Source of the DNA: Halofilum ochraceum
GTDB lineage: Bacteria > Pseudomonadota > Gammaproteobacteria > XJ16 > Halofilaceae
Length of the DNA: 64,000 nt
Assembly (NCBI RefSeq): GCF_001614315.2
Contig: NZ_LVEG02000001.1
Location: 671,969-735,968 of the forward strand
Direction of reading: 5' to 3'
A program made the translations under genes and the position numbers. Under the pieces are notes generated by a model that was given only the letters and a program-made list of their open reading frames with translations, did no database searches and was not told the origin of the DNA. Below are positions 61,858 to 64,000 of the stretch, one piece after another; position 1 is the stretch's first letter; each line of letters opens with the position of its first letter.

Positions 61858-62669
61858 GCGATACCGTGGTCCAGGCACGTGCCGAGGCGGTGGTGCTGGA
61901 GCGCGACCCGGCCGCCAAATGCGACGCGGCGGCGGCGCTGTATGACGATGTCCGTAACGATCGCGTTCCCCTCCAACACCCGGATACGCCGCGGCGATTC
62001 GAGATCCCCGGCAGACCGGAGCGCCCGGCACTGGTCTCCCCCCGTGAATTGCCGCGTCGCGGCCTCGGCAGCGAACCCGGGCGGGCCGCGTTGCTGCACG
62101 CGCTGGCGCACATCGAATTCAACGCCATCAATCTCGCCGTCGATGCCGTGTACCGGTTTCCGGACATGGAACGCGATTTCTACGTCGATTGGGCGCGCGT
62201 CGGGGCCGACGAGGCGCGTCATTTCGGGATGCTGCGTGGTCTGCTCAATGACCGCGGTTACGATTATGGCGATTTCCCCGCCCATAACGGCCTTTGGGAA
62301 ACCGCGGTGAAAACGGATCACGATCTGCTCGTGCGCATGGCACTGGTGCCACGGGTGCTGGAAGCGCGGGGCATCGATGTGACGCCGGGCCTGATGAAGA
62401 GCCTGCGGGGCGTGGGCGCCGAAGATGCCGTCGCCGCGCTCGACGTGATCTATCACGATGAGATCGAACATGTGCATATCGGCAACCGCTGGTTCCATGC
62501 CGCGTGCGGCTGGGCCAATCAGGAGCCGCGTGCCACGTTCAACAGCCTGATCCGGGAATACATGAGCGGCCGTATCAAGGGGCCTTTTGATCGCGAGGGC
62601 CGGCTGCACGCCGGTTTTACGGAAGAAGAACTGGACGATCTCGAGGCCCTGGCGGCCGAGGGCACATGA
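61854..62669 (+). CDS. DUF455 ferritin-like protein
   Basis: A 271-residue helical protein. EFNAINLAVDAVYRFPDM, WARVGADEARHFGML and YHDEIEHVHIGNRWF carry paired Glu/His metal ligands of a ferritin-like four-helix fold, as in DUF455. The family is related to di-iron hydroxylases and is sometimes called a rhamnosyltransferase/MiaE-like group, with no settled activity. Its start overlaps recO, where many gammaproteobacteria carry pdxJ. Confidence 0.85.
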   Translation: MSDTVVQARAEAVVLERDPAAKCDAAAALYDDVRNDRVPLQHPDTPRRFEIPGRPERPALVSPRELPRRGLGSEPGRAALLHALAHIEFNAINLAVDAVYRFPDMERDFYVDWARVGADEARHFGMLRGLLNDRGYDYGDFPAHNGLWETAVKTDHDLLVRMALVPRVLEARGIDVTPGLMKSLRGVGAEDAVAALDVIYHDEIEHVHIGNRWFHAACGWANQEPRATFNSLIREYMSGRIKGPFDREGRLHAGFTEEELDDLEALAAEGT

Positions 62670-62704
62670 TCCGCGTGCCCGTCTGAGATGCTAGCCTGCC
62701 ACGC

Positions 62705-63784
62705 ATGACGATCCTGATGCTCATCGCCGGGCTTGTGCTGCTGATTGTCGGTGGCGATCTGCTTGTACGCGGCGCTTCGAGCCTGGCGGCGGCGTTCGGC
62801 ATCCCGTCGCTCATAATCGGCCTGACCGTGGTCGCGTTCGGTACCAGCTCGCCGGAACTCGCGGTCAGCGTGAAGTCGGCCCTGGGCGGTCAGGCGGATA
62901 TCGCCGTCGGCAACGTGGTCGGCAGCAACATTTTCAATGTGCTGTTCATCCTCGGTCTGTCGGCGCTGATCGTGCCGCTGGCCGTATCGAGCCAGTTGAT
63001 CCGGTTCGACGTGCCGCTGATGATCGGGGTCTCCTGCGCCGCGCTACTGATGGCGCTCGATGGCGCCATCGGCCGGTTCGATGGCTTGATCCTGCTGGTC
63101 GGACTGGTCGTCTGGATCGTCCTGCTCGCGCGGCTCGGACGCGACGAGGCGGCGGCCTCCCGGGACGCGGCCGGCCCGCAGCCGTCGAGCCCGCCGGCGG
63201 GAGGCTCCGGTCTGGCACGTCACGGCCTGAACCTGGCCCTGATTGCGGTCGGACTGGTTCTGCTCGTGTTCGGGTCGCGGTGGTTCGTCGACGGCGCCGT
63301 GACGTTTGCGCGCTGGCTGGGCGTCACCGAGCTGGTGATCGGGTTGACGGTCATCGCCGCCGGGACCTCGCTGCCCGAGGTGGTCACCTCGATCATGGCG
63401 AGCCTGCGCGGGGAGCGGGATATCGCCGTTGGGAACGTGGTCGGCAGCAACCTGTTCAATATCCTCGGCGTGCTCGGCCTCAGCAGCGTAATCTCGGCCG
63501 AGGGACTGGCGGTGGCCGCCAACGCGTTGTGGTTCGATCTGCCGATCATGATCGCGGTGGCCGTCGCCTGCCTGCCGATATTCTTCACCGGCGCCAGGAT
63601 CGCTCGCTGGGAGGGCGGACTGTTCCTCGCCTTTTACTTCGCGTGGACGGGCTGGCTGGTACTGACCGCGACCGGCCACGCGGCGCTGTCTCCGTTCAAT
63701 GCCGCCATGACCCTGTTCGTCCTGCCGCTGACCGCCATCACTCTGGCCGTGCTGGCGTTCCGTGGTTGGCAGGGAAATCACTGA
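62705..63784 (+). CDS. Calcium/sodium (CaCA family) antiporter
   Basis: A 359-residue inner-membrane exchanger of the YrbG type. The two inverted halves each hold an alpha repeat: GLTVVAFGTSSPELAVS and VGNVVGSNIFN in the first, GLTVIAAGTSLPEVVTS and VGNVVGSNLFN in the second, with the central Glu residues that bind Ca2+ or Na+. About 10 spans with a long loop near 150-170. It follows the DUF455 gene by 35 bp and may be on the same transcript. Confidence 0.94.
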   Translation: MTILMLIAGLVLLIVGGDLLVRGASSLAAAFGIPSLIIGLTVVAFGTSSPELAVSVKSALGGQADIAVGNVVGSNIFNVLFILGLSALIVPLAVSSQLIRFDVPLMIGVSCAALLMALDGAIGRFDGLILLVGLVVWIVLLARLGRDEAAASRDAAGPQPSSPPAGGSGLARHGLNLALIAVGLVLLVFGSRWFVDGAVTFARWLGVTELVIGLTVIAAGTSLPEVVTSIMASLRGERDIAVGNVVGSNLFNILGVLGLSSVISAEGLAVAANALWFDLPIMIAVAVACLPIFFTGARIARWEGGLFLAFYFAWTGWLVLTATGHAALSPFNAAMTLFVLPLTAITLAVLAFRGWQGNH

Positions 63785-63808
63785 GATCGACGGGCGGCAG
63801 GCCGCGGA

Positions 63809-63884
63809 TCGCGAGCAAGCTCGCTCCTACATGAATCCTGCTACCGCAGCGCGAATACACCTGTAGGAGCGAGCTTGCTCGCGA
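63809..63884. repeat. REP pair (GTAGGAGCGAGC family), divergent
   Basis: The 22-bp unit of 16876 is present inverted at 63809-63830 and direct at 63863-63884, so the arms point away from each other. The window ends about 115 bp later without a new gene. Confidence 0.9.
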
Positions 63885-64000
63885 ACCGGCGTCCAGTGGC
63901 ATCCTCCCGGTCGCACGACCCCGGTTCGAAAGACGCAAACGCGGGCCGGCGCCGTGCGCGGCGCCTACGCGGACCGGAGGTTCCGCGTCGCAGCTTCGAG

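Overview
The window is a contiguous, GC-rich (roughly two-thirds G+C by eye) chromosomal segment of a gammaproteobacterium. Four gene orders support this: ffs-dnaX-ybaB-recR; rpoE-rseA-rseB-mucD; lepA-lepB-(DUF4845)-rnc-era-recO; and oligoribonuclease divergent from an M48 protease. Acidic proteins, osmolyte-catabolism genes (PutA, creatinase) and several cation- or anion-coupled carriers would suit a halophilic relative of the Ectothiorhodospiraceae, but that placement is inference. No prophage, CRISPR array, plasmid origin or complete transposon was seen.

Layout. 1-6000: the end of an ATP-grasp protein, a C45-type Ntn-hydrolase and a full-length PutA without its DNA-binding domain. 6000-11000: a minus-strand creatine module (creatinase, a 40-residue membrane peptide, a sodium:solute symporter, a terminator) followed by a GlxA/GbdR-type AraC regulator and a periplasmic histidine phosphatase. 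11000-13650: a PAS-GGDEF cyclase, tRNA-Ser(GGA) with a broken 5' tRNA copy and hairpins, and an unknown membrane-anchored protein. 13650-25500: an RND pump (permease and adaptor) divergent from a carrier across a TetR-like palindrome, a Tat-exported aldo/keto reductase, an FNT channel, a DASS carrier and Uup. 25500-33500: DUF938 methyltransferase, quinone-reductase-like flavoprotein, asparaginase-mtgA pair, lipoprotein hydrolase, MFS carrier, and an autoregulated tetR-SMR efflux pair. 33600-38000: SRP RNA, dnaX-ybaB-recR, a HIT protein and DUF2244. 38000-50400: peroxiredoxin, SulP, MOT1-type carrier, two small cytochromes c, pterin dehydratase, M48 protease, orn, a helix-turn-helix regulator with a binding-protein-like domain, and an ABC oxyanion importer lacking its binding protein. 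50400-64000: nadB-sulfurtransferase, the sigma-E envelope stress operon, the lepA-to-recO operon with DUF455 appended, and a Ca/Na antiporter.

How the genes work together. The creatine module imports creatine and splits it to sarcosine and urea; PutA oxidises proline to glutamate. RpoE, RseA, RseB and MucD form the envelope-stress circuit; LepB handles protein secretion, and Rnc, Era and LepA serve RNA processing and translation. SulP, the MOT1-type carrier, TupBC and the HTH regulator form a loose oxyanion-transport theme.

The least explained part of the window is its intergenic DNA. It holds at least three families of paired palindromic repeats, one of which has a core in opposite orientations in two copies; a 0.78-kb element with about 100-bp terminal inverted repeats and no transposase; hairpins whose stems differ but whose apex is always ATGGAT; and a 7-bp tandem repeat between a tetR operator and the SRP RNA gene.
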